Of a DNA stretch of 64,000 nucleotides, positions 17,876 through 29,255 are shown one piece after another. The notes beneath the pieces are model-generated. The model was not told where the DNA came from, ran no database searches, and saw only the letters and a list, made by a program, of their open reading frames with translations. Both the position numbers and the translations under genes were made by a program. This DNA is from Hippopus hippopus (taxonomy: Eukaryota; Mollusca; Bivalvia; Cardiida; Cardiidae): assembly GCA_946811185.2 (NCBI GenBank), contig OX328101.1, forward strand, positions 35,634,122 through 35,698,121, written 5' to 3'. Position 1 is the first letter of the stretch. Each line of letters starts with the position of its first letter.

Positions 17876-18696
17876 AAAAAAACGCAGTTAAAACTTTATA
17901 GTGTGTATAATGATTTAGATATTGGTCAACTATGTTAACATAGGTAAATAATCGATAAATATGGTGTATGGGATAAAGAAACTCAACGGATTTGTCCTCA
18001 TGTAAAACTGGAAACGACATCAGCGATAGCTTTGAAGGCCTCCAAAGCATGAAACACATTTTCTATCCGTCGTAATCTGTGCAACCTTGCATCCGTCAGG
18101 GGCAACATTTGGCATGAAAACACAATAATGATAATAGTTTTATAAAATAAGGATGAAATGAGTCGAAAAACTGGCTGAAAACTGGCTGAAAACGCGTAAA
18201 GATGTATTTTAAGTATACAACCAGTTGTAATAAACAGCTACTTAAATAATAACTCTTCAAGCGCTAAATAACTATAATTATGAACTCGACCTTTTTCGAC
18301 TGATGAAAATCACTTGCGCTTAAAACCAAGAAAGATTCTATCTTATAGCCTTTATTGAACAAGTGGACGGCATTGATTCAAGATCACACTGCACGTTCTG
18401 TTCAGTCTGATCTTTATCTATACCTTTAGTAAAAGCCTCAGTTTTATCTGAAACGTCAACTAATGTCAGATCCTATATTTATCACATAACCTCCCTTGTT
18501 TTCAGTGTAATCTACTCACTACGAATTTTCTTATCTTATTCACGTTTGATAACAGCTGTGTGACGTCTTTTTTGACGTTATTTTATACGTATTTCATAGA
18601 AGTGAACGCATTTTATGGATTTTACCGCGGGTGCATCTATAGATGGTTTTGCATCTTCTGATCTATAATTTATGAAATATCGTTATGTGATAAAAA
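17364..18696. other. Non-coding, with a GA microsatellite
   Basis: A (GA)n run lies at about 17845-17872. A GATCACACTGCACG/CAGTCTGATC palindromic fragment lies near 18378-18412, similar in style to 15240-15275 and 47190-47230. No gene was seen. Confidence 0.6.
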
Positions 18697-18844
18697 GAAT
18701 CTGACATTTGTTAGCGTTTGAGATAACATTTTATTAAACTCGTCAAGGAAAAATGTTAAGCTCGCCAAAGGCTCACTTAATAACATTTTCCCTAGACTGG
18801 TTTAATAAAATTTCATTTCAGACACCAACTCATGTCAGATCCTA
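18697..18844. mobile_element. Second copy of the GGATCTGACATGAG foldback MITE
   Basis: Ends GAATCTGACATTTGTTAGCG and CACCAACTCATGTCAGATCC pair with each other, and AACATTTT pairs with AAAATGTT in the interior. Confidence 0.55.
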
Positions 18845-19249
18845 TGTATCTCAAACGATAATTCATGTTCGATCATATATATCTTGCATATAAATTTTTT
18901 TCAGCTTTGCAGCTGAAAGAGTTACGAAACGGTCATTTTGCGTTCTCAGATGATGTTTATTTTCTTTTGGAAAAAGTCTTTGTTAAACAGTCACTTGTCT
19001 CCAGGGGGCTAGCTGTTTTCCCTCTTGATTTTCTTTAAAGACAACTTAGATTGTAAACATTGAGCTTTACCTTTTTTAATCTTCAAACTTATTTCAATCA
19101 GCAATCCTAAAAATAGTTGTAACCCATTTGACACGAAAAGCCACTTAATTGGCTGCGGACGACTGTCTTAGCCTTCAGATGGCTAATGTGTGAACTTAGC
19201 ATTTGGGTTGTATTTTTAATATTTTGCTAAACAATCGGGTGCTTTAATG

Positions 19250-19740
19250 ATCCTCGGGAAGGATAATATAAAGAAAATGTTGAAAAAACAGCATTTTCTC
19301 ATTTTCCCACAATATTTTCTACCATTCAAAAGAAGAACCTCATCATGTGAGCAACACTTGGTTTGGCGTCTGCAAATGTTTGGACCAGTCTAAAATTGTG
19401 CCGTTTGGTAAATAATCAAATGGCTTTTGCCCGATTTTGCGATTGGATTTTTAATAACAGTTAATTTCGGGGCCACACCATAAAACTCCATTTGTAACAT
19501 CTGTCATTTATTCACTGTCATCAAGAAACTCTTGAACTATTTATTGGATGACATATGTTTTAGATTTTGTCCTAGTTTATAGGCAGACAGCATATTAAAC
19601 GTGGTTCAAATGATGCAATATATATATATAAAAGGGAAGAAAACACTGTGAGAAAAGGTGAACATGTTGGTAACCAGTATTTTTCCCTATTAACCACAAT
19701 GTTTTTGTTTTGTCCCTAGAGTTTTTAAAACATGAAAAAG
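19250..19740. repeat. Two degenerate copies of the TTAA MITE family
   Basis: The 19255-19425 copy carries CAGCATTTTCTCATTTTCCC and GGACCAGTCTAAAATTGTG. The 19560-19740 copy carries GAAAACACTGTGAGAAAAGG and GGTAACCAGTA. The ends are eroded. Confidence 0.55.
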
Positions 19741-19931
19741 TCTTTTGACAGTTGTCAAAAAAATCGGAACAACTCTTATCTACTGTAGTTGATTGCTTTT
19801 ATGCCATTTTACGCCACTTTCACTGTTAATTCGATCATTTTATAACGATATCTCACTTATCTATGTGCGTCCATTGCCTGGCTTGGGTTCAGGAGTGACT
19901 CCCCCCCCCCCCAAAAAAAAAAAAAAAAAAA

Positions 19932-20010
19932 CAGAGGTTTGGGCGAAGATCGAACTTGAGACCTTCCGGTGATGAATCCTACATCTTCTCCAACGAGCCA
20001 TACAGACCGC
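19932..20010 (-). mobile_element. tRNA-derived SINE or tRNA relic
   Basis: On the minus strand an A-box-like GTATGGCTCGTTGGAGAAG is followed about 40 nt later by the B-box-like AAGTTCGATCTTC. A poly-T/poly-G tract (19901-19930 plus strand: C run then A run) lies next to it. Pairing is too poor for a functional tRNA. Confidence 0.5.
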
Positions 20011-20416
20011 CCAGCCTCTACATTTCTAATTGAGCTTGCTGTGGCAAAAGGGGATTTAATCTCCGTGCTGCATCGTACCAAGCAAGTCATCATATAATCA
20101 TGGATCCATAAGATTTTTTTTTTTTTTCTATCAACAAAAAGAATCATTGTCATGGATCAATAAAACATTCTTTGTCTAACAACCAAATGGGTCAAGAGAT
20201 AGACTGAGGTATGATCTGCAGAAAATTTACCAGTATCAAAATGTTTCAGTTGTACAAGAGAGTCTAAATTTCCAAATGTTTGTTTAAAGATAGGTACGAG
20301 TTACAAGTACAATTCTTTGTTCAAGCTAACTTCCTAATTCCAAGACCAGCCATCCAAGACCGGCCTCTCTGTCACTCTATCCTCTTTTAACTTCTTTACT
20401 AGGTGTGACAGACTGT

Positions 20417-23405
20417 CTAAATCCAGTGTGCTTCATTATCTAAACTTTTCCACTTATCTGAAACACTTTTTATTAACCTTTCCTTATATTTCTTCAATAT
20501 AGTGTCATCAAAGGGTCCTGAAATAACATTTTTATATCGTACCCTATAGTGCTGTAATAATGCTGAACTTTGTGGGACAAGAAGCACTTTGCCAGACGTT
20601 CTTAAAACCTTATGTATTCCTAGTATATTCGTCGTCTGGGTTCGCGCAAAATATTTGGTCCTTTCTGAAATGTCCCATATCTTCAAATCGCGTGTGAGTC
20701 TGAGCAATGTAACCAGATTTAACTTACTGGCATTGGGGTACAAAGAGTAATTTTTCCATGAATCAACCAATTTGGGTGTGAAAAAGGCATGCAAAAAAAG
20801 ATAGACATCGTGCTTAGGCCACTGTTGCAACATCTCATCCCATGTCAGAACATTGTTTATTCTCGGTATAATAAACTCATCTATGTCAGTGTTGACTACG
20901 AATTCAGAGTGCCCCCTATTGCGAAATAAGCAATCGTTTAATGCAGAGAGCTGTGCAAAATACTTGACATTCCCATTCTTTCTGTTGGTTATCTTTTGTG
21001 GTAAGTGCCAGTCTAAAACTGATATCATCCCAACTTTTGCATATGAATTTATTATTTGGGAAATAAATGGCGTGCAAGATAAATTGTAAAATATAAACTT
21101 ATTGGCCCCTAGGATCTTGTTTAACTCTATCCATTCGATTAGTTCATATGCTCGGTTGTAGTTACCATGTAACGGCGAAACACAAACTGTATACTTGGTG
21201 ACATTGGAATGTCGGTTTCGTACATATTTGTTCCTTACATTGACATATCCTCTACGAATGACAGGCAACATATTGGTTGGCTGGTGACATGGTAACTCCG
21301 ACACTGACACGCCTATTAAATCTGCGTCTTCACCTTCTTGGGGTACCATGCACTCGAATATTGTACATCTGTATCTGTAACTAACAGAATAGACACGTAT
21401 ACAAGATGCATGTAGTATTTAAAAATACACTAACTTTTCCAAGTTGAACACTTAATTTTGTTGGAAAAGCCAGTGCATTTTCAGTGTGGCGTAGAACCTG
21501 TCCCACTCTCGTTGGTTCGTTGGTTTTCAGCTGTGAACAAAGCTGCCTTTGCACGTTACGGTGCATGTTTACGAGCATTATATATGTTGAACATGCTACA
21601 TTAACTAAACAGCTACACCAGTGCGACTGCTTTTAACGGGCTAGGCTAACAAAAGGACATTTTTGGCTCTATTATGATTTTTTTAAAAATGTGCATTAAG
21701 TGAAAGTACAATATCTACATGTTATTAAAGGAAAGTCATATCTCACATATTTTTATTTTTTACCATGGCAACCACAGAACCTTAATTATATAAATAACCC
21801 ATTTTCAGCTTTGTTATATAAGAAATGGATTTTTTGTTAGTTCTACCATTATTATTCAAAACTAATCATCTTCAAGTGAGGTCGTGCTTAATCATTAATT
21901 CGTGCTAAACATAACAGAAAAATTCAAATAAAATGCCTTATATCTAATTATTAAAAAAAAAAAAAAAAAAATGAAACTTCATCGGCAGTTTTGTATAGGA
22001 CAAAAAAAGAAAACTTTTATGAGCACCATTCAAATCAAGCATTTTCAACTTTTCAACTAAAGTACAAGTACGTGATCCAAGAAAAATGAATTAAAATACA
22101 TGAACTTCGCTCTGGAAAAAGGGGGTTTAATGCATCTCAATGTTCCATCATACCAAGCAGGTCGACACATAAGTCTTGATCCATAAAAGCAACTTTGTGT
22201 TACAGCTAAATGAATGTTAAAGCATACTGATCCTTAGCCATGTAGAAAATTGACCAGCCTGTTCGAACTGCGCAAGCTGACCTGATACTTTCTGTAGATG
22301 CATTATTTTTAAACCTCTTTTCACATGACTCACATGTATTTTTGTCGTGATGTTTGAAAAAGGAGTTGCAGGTATATAACAATTAACACTGTTCTAGGTT
22401 TTTTTTTTTTTAAGAATAAAATTCCGACTTCGTAATCGGTTTTAGTCTGAATCTAGATGGGGATTACTGAACAAAAAGGTGTCTTTTCGTTGATCGCACA
22501 GCATCACACGTGTCACAATCGTTCGCACTTTTACTTGATTGGTCAAAAGTGGAACAAACGATCTACCGATTAGATGATAACTTAAGAATTATCCTCAGTT
22601 AAATGTGTACAGATTCTCTAATTTCCAACTTACTTTTAGCTTATGAAACTATTATTTTTGTATTAATATCCATGATGTTCCATGCTAGAAAATGATAACA
22701 TCATAAATCTTACTATTTTTACGTCATGCACGGGCCGTTTTCGCGCAGAAAAATACTGTGTCGAAGAAATGACAAAACCGTGCGTTTGAATGTTTCAAAG
22801 TGCCATTCATGGAGAAAGTGGAATTTTTCTTAGAAATGTTATGTTTGCCAATAGTAAAAAGGTTTAATCAAAAGAATTAAGGCACTAGACAGATCACAGT
22901 AGCAATTAGAAAAGATAACGTGTCAACAAAAACTTATTTCCTGATCATTGGCAAGGTCTTACCTCGTTTCCTTCATCAGGTGGATCGGTTTGACAGCAGC
23001 CTGGACGCTGATAGCAAATTTTGATGATCCACTAGGCTTTGTGTACCACAGTTGACATACAAACAATCCGGTCTCTTGACTTATTCCAATGATCCTTATG
23101 GTATTAATCTCTCGAAATGCTGAATACACAAAAGCTGTTCCATTTGTTCCGATGTTTTGCCATCGGTCAGCCGTCATGTGTCCCGGAAACGTTAAATTCT
23201 TGCAGATATTAGAAGACAATCTATTTGATTTGGCAATCAAGTTAGTTAAAGTCGGAGTAGCTGTTGCTAATATTCGAATTGTGTCCTTTCTGTTTGTATT
23301 GAGCGTGCCCTTTGCATACAAATAGAGTATCACAAAACAAAAACAGACCAAAGCCACTGAGAATAGTTTTGTTCTTCTCAGTATTTTGAATATCGCCCTC
23401 ATCAT
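20417..23405 (-). CDS. Glycosyltransferase family 92 (DUF23) protein, two exons
   Basis: Exon 1 is 22963-23405 (ATG 23405) and exon 2 is 20417-21374. The donor GAG|GTAAGA and acceptor TTAGTTACAG| join in frame across an Arg codon, giving 466 residues. The product is a type II membrane protein: a basic N-terminus, then a hydrophobic anchor (LFSVALVCFCFVILYLYA), a stem, and a luminal catalytic domain. Family features are FVYSAF, IRIIGI, CVSPLHGNY, the acidic metal site FVVNTDIDEF and a C-terminal LLQHYR. Known GT92 enzymes are Golgi galactosyltransferases acting on N-glycan core fucose. The acceptor here is unknown. The frame is intact, so the gene is probably live. A second ATG follows the first immediately. 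A tRNA-derived SINE lies about 50 bp upstream of the start. Confidence 0.85.
21375..22962 (-). other. GT92 intron, with a MITE
   Basis: This 1588-bp GT-AG intron contains an A19 run near 21953-21971 and a copy of the AAAGGGG-TTTAA-TGCA MITE (about 22115-22330). No further exon was recognised. Confidence 0.75.
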
Positions 23406-23454
23406 ACTGTTTAGACATGAAATAGAACACAATGCTAGCAATAGAGTATTAGTT

Positions 23455-23560
23455 GTGTTGGAACAAAACACCAACGTGGTCAGAGGTCCTTCGCTTCTCA
23501 GTCGTGAAATTGTTGTCTCGAGGCCCCTGGTTCGATTCCCTCCTGGTATTTCGCGGAAAA
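23455..23560 (+). mobile_element. tRNA-derived SINE fragment
   Basis: An A-box-like AGTCGTGAAATTG and a strong B box (GGTTCGATTCC, about 23528-23538) are spaced as in tRNA-type promoters. The segment lies immediately upstream of the GT92 start codon on the opposite strand. Confidence 0.5.
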
Positions 23561-23599
23561 ATGGACACACATGAATGTATAAGCCATAAGACACACATG

Positions 23600-24890
23600 A
23601 ATGGATAAGCCATAACCGTGATCACTACGATTAAAATATCATTCAAGAAAACAATCAGTCAATCTTCTCTCTAAGTTGTGGATTTCTACCTTTGCCATGC
23701 GACACTCTATATTTTATCATTCACACATACATGCTATCAGAAATCGACAAGAACATGTCTTTAGCAAACCTTACGGATGTAATACGTTTATCTTTATTGC
23801 CTCATCAAAGACAGAGTATTTAGCAGTCTGACAAAATTCCGACTGTTTTTTTTTTTTCTCGGGTAGAATTCAGATACACGTGAACAAAATAACAAGTTTG
23901 CACTTATCACTCTGTGTTCAACATTGGGCGGCCCGGTATCCATGCAAATATCGGAAGAAGGGTGAACTTTACTTTCTTCACAAAGTCTCTATAGTATGAC
24001 CTGCAGTCTGACATAAAAGAAATAAAAGAACAAAGTGAAGATAACTAAATGGGTTTGATCATGATAGTAGTGTTCGGAGCGAGGGGAATGAAAAGAAGTA
24101 TGGTTGTAAACGGTGTTATTGCTTTTTCATAGAATTTATTGATTTTTTTTTTTTAATCAAAATGTTTTCAAAATACATCGTGCTATGTATACCTGTCATT
24201 TGTATCACTGTTACTTTGAACCAAGTACTGAAATGGTACTATTTACAACTAAAAACACACTCAATTTGCATATTCAAACATGGGAGTTTCTGATAAAATG
24301 ATGGAGAATTAAATCAAACAATAAAGTATAAACATGTATGTGCGACTGGTGATCAAGAAACGATAAGACACAGTTACAGTGTTGATTAATAATGTAAAGG
24401 TAAGCTAACTTGACTTGTATGAGGCTCTGCCGGAGATATATGAACTTATTACACAACAGTCTGTATATATGTCGTATATGAAACTTTGGCAATGTCCAAG
24501 CTCTACGAATAAATGTCCATATCATTTAAAGAACGACCTAGAATTTGTGTCGGATTTGCCCAAAATATGACACAACAATGAGGTTTTTTTTTTTTTTTAC
24601 GTCGAAACCGCCTATAAATTACAAAACTATGGTAAAAAGAAAATAGAAATATCCTCACCATCTTAAAAAGACACAGGAATGACGCCTTCATAGTATGATT
24701 CTTAAACAGCCCTTTTCGAAAAACAGGCGGGGAAAAACATATTGAAACCTTTCAAATTTAGAAAATTAGTGACAAACAGTGTATTTATCGATTTAAAGGA
24801 GACAGACTCTCTTTCTATTTATAGGCTTTAATATCAAAATACCTCCTTAAAAAGTTTTACCGCTCTGTATTTCGATATAGGCAAATTTTA
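23600..24890. other. Non-coding, AT-rich
   Basis: It contains only short poly-T runs (23847, 24145, 24585). No gene, tRNA or repeat family was recognised. Confidence 0.5.
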
Positions 24891-24892
24891 TA

Positions 24893-25882
24893 CAGACTTT
24901 ATTGCGGTTTTCCAGTCACTCCTGTTTTCTTTGTACTTTTCCCAGTTTTTAGTGTCCCGGCCAATTTGTTGACCCCACAAGCAAACAAGAGTAAAATAAT
25001 AAGGTTATTTTCAATGCATGTGCCATATATTAGTCATGTACAGAACTATACATTCTTGTGTTCGCTTTTTTTTTTTTTTAATTACCTAACGTATGCAAAA
25101 AAGTGCTTTTTTCTGTCTCTCTGTTGAGATACTGATTTTGAATCTCTACAGAAAGTAAACTGTTTGGTATTTCACAATTCCTTTTTGCTGAAGACATCAT
25201 TTACCTTACAGATATACTAATGACACAAGAAGACACATGCAACAGAATTTTCTCCCCGTGGGGTCCCGGGTTTTTTTTAATTTATAGAATAGGACCTCGG
25301 CCTTTCTCTATGGCATGTCGTAGAAGGCGACTAAAATTAGAGACAAACGGCTGCTTTCCTCGTAATTCGTAGGATTGAAGCAGGCTGGGTAGTTCTTATT
25401 CCAAATCCTGTATTTTTTTCTCGATGTAAATAGGATTTGGAATGGGAATCAATTGGCCTGTGGGACCCCGTGTGGTTTAATCGGGGGTATAAGAATAAAC
25501 CACTGCAGTCCCGCGATCGTCACATCTGCCATTTCATCTGGCGGAACAAAAGTGACAGCATGCATGTCGTAAAAGGCGACAAAAGGGGCATCATTTTGTG
25601 TTTCGTCCATTCCTCATTTATCATGTTTGTCTTATGTTGTTGCACATGTATGTTATTTTCACCTCGCATTATTGTTTACTAAGTAAGTGCGCCCAATATG
25701 ACCTAAGTTGTCGACGGGCCTTAAAACGCTATTCATTATTCATTATTGCAACAGAATTTTCAAATATCAATGGTTTAGTAGTGTCGCAAAAAAGTCAATA
25801 ACATCCTTAACTGCATTTTATCTCATGTTGGAACGGTCAAACTTTGAACTGTTAGTCTAAAGATTATAGTCGGAATATTCTT
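24893..25882. repeat. Left arm of an inverted duplication (interrupted)
   Basis: 24893-25251 and 25748-25882 together match, in inverted orientation, 27982-28462. The interruption (25252-25747) is a retroposon. Landmarks are TTACCTAACGTATGCAAAAA, GTACAGAACTATACATTCTT and CAAATATCAATGGTTTAGTA. Identity looks well above 80 percent by eye. Confidence 0.8.
25252..25747 (+). mobile_element. SINE-like retroposon with 13-bp target-site duplication
   Basis: GCAACAGAATTTT occurs at 25239-25251 and again at 25748-25760. The corresponding place in the inverted arm (about 28097-28109) has a single copy, an empty site. The 496-bp insert begins CTCCCCGTGGGGTCCCGGG, contains two similar phrases about 250 bp apart (GCATGTCGTAGAAGGCGACT and GCATGTCGTAAAAGGCGACA), and ends in an ATTC/ATT-rich tail. 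No ORF of its own was found. Confidence 0.75.
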
Positions 25883-27981
25883 TTATGCTTGATATTGAGG
25901 ATTTTAGAGCCTATGGATCGCGAAAACCTCTGTCACTACAAAAAAAAATGCATTATTGATATCGAAGATAGCATTCAGACAAAAACTTGTTTAACCTCTG
26001 TTACCAAGGTTTTGCCAAAACCGTTATCATTTGACATCTGTTGAATGTGATGATTAAAGGAGAATACCAATTAAGAAATAAAACTGTATGAATCATTCTC
26101 ATCATAATCAAAAAAGGGTATTTTCGGATCTCAAAGATATGTTAATTTTAACATCCGTGATCTTTAACATCCGTGATAAAAATCAAGACTTTTCGACTGT
26201 CGTTTGTAGACGTCACAAACTATCTGAAATACCCCGATCTCAGATTTATCCACTATCCAGCTGAATCGCCAACCTCACAGTACCGTAACAAAAGTGATTC
26301 CACCTTTGTAACTGAGTACAGTTAAATATTTGGTTTGAACGCCAGAAAGAACTACTTAGAAGCAGGTCATGATGAAAATACCAGACCCTGCCCCCTCAGG
26401 AAAGTGAAATCAGATTTAAAAATAGGCCTTGAAATGGTTGACACGATTGAGAGTGAAGGCAAAGCGTGGCTTAAAGTGCAAGAAGGTTTAGTTACAGTAA
26501 TTTAGTTGATTTACTTCAGTTACCAAGATCACAAAATCTTGAAAACGGTATTAGAACATTTGGGCGATTGTGAAACATTCTACAAAAACAAAAACACAGT
26601 AGATCTATATTTGTGCTTCAAAGAATTTAATCAGAACATAAATTATGTAGGTGTAATAACTTTAGCTTTGAGTGTGTGTTTGTGTGTGTGTGTTTTGTGT
26701 GTGACTAAAACTTGCTAGATTTATTTCTTAAATATGGATCAATGTTTTCTAAGACATAAATCTTTAATTCAATATTGCCTCAAGTTGAGTAAAGTTAGCC
26801 TAGGTTTTAGTCATTTTACTACTTTTTCATGTCAGTAATTTGAGAACATCGGATTTTCTTAACTTGTGGAATTTTCTTTTTAACGTCCGTTACATTCTTA
26901 TAGGCATTTAAATTTCCAAAATGGAGAATCATGGTCCAAATTACTAAAAGGAAATTACCCAGTGATACATTCCTTGAGATAATTAAGCATAATAGCAATT
27001 GAAATACCCAGCCATAGTAAAAATTCTTTAAATGAAAGTAATTCTAAATTTTAGAATCAATTTGAAAGCTACGACTTTGTGCCTTAACTTTAAATAAAAC
27101 CCAAAACGATCCAAAAGTTCTGGCTTATTTCCTACCACATGCTTATATCTCTGATAAACTGGTAAGGTTATTTAAGTTGTGTTGACAGTTTTCACACAAT
27201 ACATGATGCAAACTTGAATATTATGAATTAACATCCGTTACTACAAAATATAGTCAATTGCTTAAAAAATTCACAAGAAATCGGTTGATTCTCATGAAGT
27301 GTAACTTCAAAATTTCATTAAACTGTGATAAGGTTTTGTTGTGGCACATTTTTTATCGAAATTCTAAGACATGCATTTTTCATGTTTTTGGCATTCTTGT
27401 AGGTACATAAAAAGTAGGAATGGCTGTTTCGTGTGAAATATTTTACTTTCGTTTGAGTCGCATGCCCCCGATATCATGGAAATTCAGCTTCCTTGAGGTC
27501 TGTGCTATTAACCCCGTGCCTTTCGCTGATTTTTTTTTTTTTTTTTTTCATATTCTTGAAAAAGTTGTTCAGGTTATTTCCGTATTATTGACTTCATAAA
27601 TTGTTTACAAAGATGGTAACAGACTAAGCTCATATCTCCAAAGGAGTTCCACGGTTGCTTTTGTATCATTCTAAGTCAGTTATAAAAGGATAAAATCAAG
27701 CGTTCTACCAATAAGCTTTTCCCAATAAGAACAATAACGGTAACTCTGCATTGACTGTAACTGGACAATTCGACCTATAACCATTTCGACCCATTACAAA
27801 ATCAGCACATACTGCTTTCGGCCTACAATTTTATGGTAACTATGGTATGATTACTATTTCTGCATATGATTTGTCAAGCTGTATGATCAGGTTGTTAGCC
27901 CGCAGTTAAACAAAAAATCTAGGATTATTTTGTTTAATTTAGTCTGAAAATGTTTGTGCGGGTGGGGGGAAATATATTCCG
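25883..27981. other. Spacer between inverted arms, non-coding
   Basis: AT-rich, with a GTGTGT tract near 26670-26700 and a T21 run near 27530. The stretch 27683-27785 has an inverted relative at 36120-36235. No gene was recognised. Confidence 0.5.
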
Positions 27982-28462
27982 ACTGTAATCTTTAGAAAAA
28001 CGGTTCAAAGTTTGACCGTACTAACATGAGATATTTAAAATGCAGTAAAGGATGTTATTGACTTTTTGGCGACACTACTAAACCATTGATATTTCAAAAT
28101 TCTGTTGCATGTGTTTTCGTGTGTCATTAGTATATCTGTAGTATACATACATGTATATAGGATACATGATACGTATGTCTTCCGCAAAGAAGGATTGTGA
28201 ATTACCAAACAGTTTCTGTAGAGATTCAAAATCAGTGTCCCAACAGAAAGACACAGAAAAAAAAGTTTTTGCATACGTTAGGTAATTTTAAATAAAATAT
28301 AAGCGAACACAAGAATGTATAGTTCTGTACATGGCACATGCATTGAAAATAACCTTATTATTTTACTCTTGTTTTCTTGTGGGGGTCAAGAAATTGGCAG
28401 GAACACAAAAAACTCGGAAAAGTACAAAGAAAACAGGAATGACTGGAAGATCGTAATAAAGT
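27982..28462. repeat. Right arm of the inverted duplication
   Basis: Inverted counterpart of 24893-25882. It ends exactly where the satellite array begins and lacks the retroposon. Confidence 0.8.
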
Positions 28463-29219
28463 CTTCAGTGCGGCAGTGCCACAAGACACAAGATTTTTCT
28501 TTGTTTTGTTTTTCTATTCCTAAGCCCATATTACAAATATGATATAAGTATTGAAAGACCCCTCTGGAGCCCCTTTATTGGGACTGTGACACCTAAGCCT
28601 ATAGCCCATAATTTACAGCGGTTATCAGGGATAACAAAAACAATAAGCTTCAGTGGGGCAGTACCACCAGAAACAAGATTTTTCTCCTTTTGTTTTTCTA
28701 TCCCTGAGGCAAAATTATGAATATAACGTACTTATTGACCAGCCCCTCTAGGGCCCCTTCATTGGGATTGTGAAACCTGCCCCTAAACCAGATTATTTAC
28801 AGTGGATAGCAGGGATAATAAAGGCAACAAAATTGAGTGGGGCAGTACCAACAGACACAGGATTTTTCTTATATTTTTTTATCCTTGATACAAAAATAAC
28901 AAATGTGGTGTTATTATTGACCGACCCTCTGGGGCCACTTTATTGGGATTGTGACACCTACCCCTGTAGCCCATTATGTACAGTGGATATTGTGGATAGT
29001 GAAAACAATAAGCTTCATTGGGGGCAGTACCACAAAACACAAGATTTTTTTTCTCTTTCTATCTCTTTGGTAAAATCACAAATAAAACATGATTTTTGAC
29101 CTACCCCTCTGCAGCCCCTTTTAAGGGATTGTGACACCGACCCATACAGCTTTTTTTTTACAGTGCATATCAAGAATAATAAAAACAATAAGCTTCAGTG
29201 GGGCAGTACCACTAGACAC

Positions 29220-29255
<36 letters not shown>

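Noticed and set aside
19932..20010. Functional tRNA gene
   Set aside because: A and B boxes can be seen, but the arms do not pair into a cloverleaf and poly-A/poly-C tracts indicate a SINE.
23089..23325. Plus-strand ORF opposite GT92 exon 1
   Set aside because: Antisense shadow of the glycosyltransferase exon.
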